Assembly (NCBI GenBank): GCA_015711875.1
Contig: JACVJG010000202.1
Span: 1 to 6,056, forward strand
DNA length: 6,056 nucleotides
Origin: Candidatus Solincola jinzensis
GTDB taxonomy: Bacteria; Actinomycetota; Geothermincolia; Geothermincolales; RBG-13-55-18
Reading direction: 5' to 3'
Below are positions 4,997 through 6,056 of the stretch, piece by piece. Position numbers and translations under genes: made by a program. The notes under the pieces are model-generated. The model was not told where the DNA came from and ran no database searches. It was given only the letters and a program-made list of their open reading frames with translations. Position 1 is the first letter of the stretch. Every line of letters begins with the position of its first letter.

Positions 4997-6056
4997 TCAG
5001 GCCATGCGCCGGGCTCCCGCGGCCGGGTTGTCGAGGACGATGAAGAAAGGCGCGCGCCCGGTCGCCCGCCGGTAGCGCTCGGGCACCACCTCGAGGTATG
5101 CGGGAACGGCCTCGCGTTCGGCCAGGGCGACCACGCAGCCACCGAATCCCGCTCCGGTCATGCGGCAGCCCCACACCCCCGGCTGAAGCAGGGACAGCTC
5201 CTGCAGGGCGTCCAACTCCTGGGAGGAGACCTGGTAGAGGTCGCGAAGCGAGGCGTGGGACCGGTTGAGAAGGGCACCGAGCCTCTCGGGGTCTCCTTCC
5301 CGCAGGCACAGCGCCGCGTCCTTCACGCGCAGGTTCTCCTCCACCACGTGCCTTGCGCGCATGAGAAGGGTCTCGGGAAGCAGGTCGCGCGCTGCTTCCA
5401 GCTCCTCCGGAGTGATTTCCGCCAGGTATTCCCTGGAGCCGGTCCTGCGCGTGACGAGGGCGAGGGCTCCCTCGCACTCTCTCCTCCTCTCCTGGTAAGC
5501 GGAGGCGGCAAGGGCGCGTCTGACCCCCGTGTGGCCGATCACCAGCACGGCGTCTGGAAGGTTATATGGAATATACTGGTAAGACTCCGTGAGGCAGTCC
5601 AGCAGCAGGGCGTGCCCGGCCTCGCACAGGGCCACCGCGAACTGGTCCATGATGCCGCACGGCACCCCCACGAAGTCGTTCTCCGCCTTCCAGGCCACGC
5701 GCGCAGCCTCCTCCCGGCTGAGAGCGTACCCGAGGCCCGTGGCTGCTATCGCCGCGACCACCTCCAGCGACGCCGATGAGGAGAGCCCGGCTTCGAGGGG
5801 GAGGTCCCCGAAGACCAGGGCCTCGAAGGGCGACGGTGGATGCGCTTCGCGCGCCAGCACGGCGAAGACGCCTCGCACGTAGTCCGCCCAGTCCCCGCCC
5901 TTCTGGATGGCGCGGGGGTCGAACTCGGCTGCGGCTTCCTTGCCGCCAGCGGTGGAAAAGAGGCGCGCCGGCGGCGCCTCCCGCGGCCGCGCCAGCATGT
6001 ATGTCCCCTGCTCGATGGCCAGTGGGAGCACCAGGCCTCCGTTGTAGTCGGTGTGC
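4997..6056 (-). CDS. galK: Galactokinase, N-terminus beyond the right edge
   Basis: This is a GHMP-family kinase converting galactose and ATP to galactose 1-phosphate in the cytosol, the entry step of the Leloir pathway. The visible 352 residues begin inside the signature HTDYNGG (6055-6035), so only about 30-40 N-terminal residues are missing. The ATP-binding GHMP motif is LPLEAGLSSSAS (GLSSSAS at 5788-5768). The catalytic Asp lies in GIMDQF (MDQF at 5650-5639), followed by the conserved block TGVRRALAASAYQERRREC. The third motif is TGAGFGGC (5155-5135), and the C-terminus reads FFIVLDNPAAGARRM. HTDYNGG together with all three kinase motifs favours galactokinase over mevalonate or homoserine kinase. 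One oddity is GHTGVRR, where relatives usually have Asp or Asn instead of His before the TGV/SN segment. GTG at 6031 is an internal Val codon, not the start. No other gal gene is visible. Confidence 0.95.
   Translation of the reverse strand, partial: HTDYNGGLVLPLAIEQGTYMLARPREAPPARLFSTAGGKEAAAEFDPRAIQKGGDWADYVRGVFAVLAREAHPPSPFEALVFGDLPLEAGLSSSASLEVVAAIAATGLGYALSREEAARVAWKAENDFVGVPCGIMDQFAVALCEAGHALLLDCLTESYQYIPYNLPDAVLVIGHTGVRRALAASAYQERRRECEGALALVTRRTGSREYLAEITPEELEAARDLLPETLLMRARHVVEENLRVKDAALCLREGDPERLGALLNRSHASLRDLYQVSSQELDALQELSLLQPGVWGCRMTGAGFGGCVVALAEREAVPAYLEVVPERYRRATGRAPFFIVLDNPAAGARRMA

Noticed and set aside
4764..5477. Minus-strand open frame (237 codons) overlapping galactokinase
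   Set aside because: It is a frame-shifted reading of galactokinase, rich in Arg, Gly and Pro, without a ribosome-binding site.

Overview
The window looks like a chromosomal stretch from a high-GC bacterium with strong, classical Shine-Dalgarno sites (AAGGAGGTG before two starts). The phosphofructokinase resembles the actinobacterial (group III) type. With the GC-rich codon use, this suggests an Actinomycetota-like or other deep-branching high-GC lineage. That placement is an inference; there is no rRNA or marker gene to confirm it. I see no phage, integrase, transposase, CRISPR, tRNA or rRNA signal.

Layout, left to right. Positions 1-280 hold 2.2 copies of a 127-bp tandem repeat that carries the last codons and stop of an unidentified plus-strand gene. 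Convergent to it is a complete 6-phosphofructokinase gene on the minus strand (349-1434). A 761-bp stretch (1435-2195) then separates phosphofructokinase from a divergent plus-strand gene. It is locally AT-richer and holds paired 14-bp direct repeats around a hairpin, a 29-codon minus-strand ORF with an excellent ribosome-binding site, and a good sigma70-type promoter for the plus-strand gene. That gene (2196-3521, TTG start) encodes a B12-binding-type radical SAM enzyme. It converges with a minus-strand gene (3760-4695) for a two-helix membrane protein. This protein has two homologous beta-rich domains joined by a linker encoded by a 36-bp minisatellite. A compound hairpin lies between the convergent pair. 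At the right edge is the minus-strand galactokinase gene (4997 to beyond 6056), lacking only its N-terminus.

The genes do not form one operon: strands alternate and gaps are 240-760 bp. Galactokinase (Leloir pathway entry) and phosphofructokinase (glycolytic commitment) both belong to sugar catabolism, but nothing visible shows co-regulation. The radical SAM enzyme and the duplicated-domain membrane protein are functionally unassigned. I found no clear new multi-gene system. The least explained elements are the 29-codon ORF, the repeat/hairpin region upstream of phosphofructokinase, the minisatellite linker and the out-of-frame tandem repeat.
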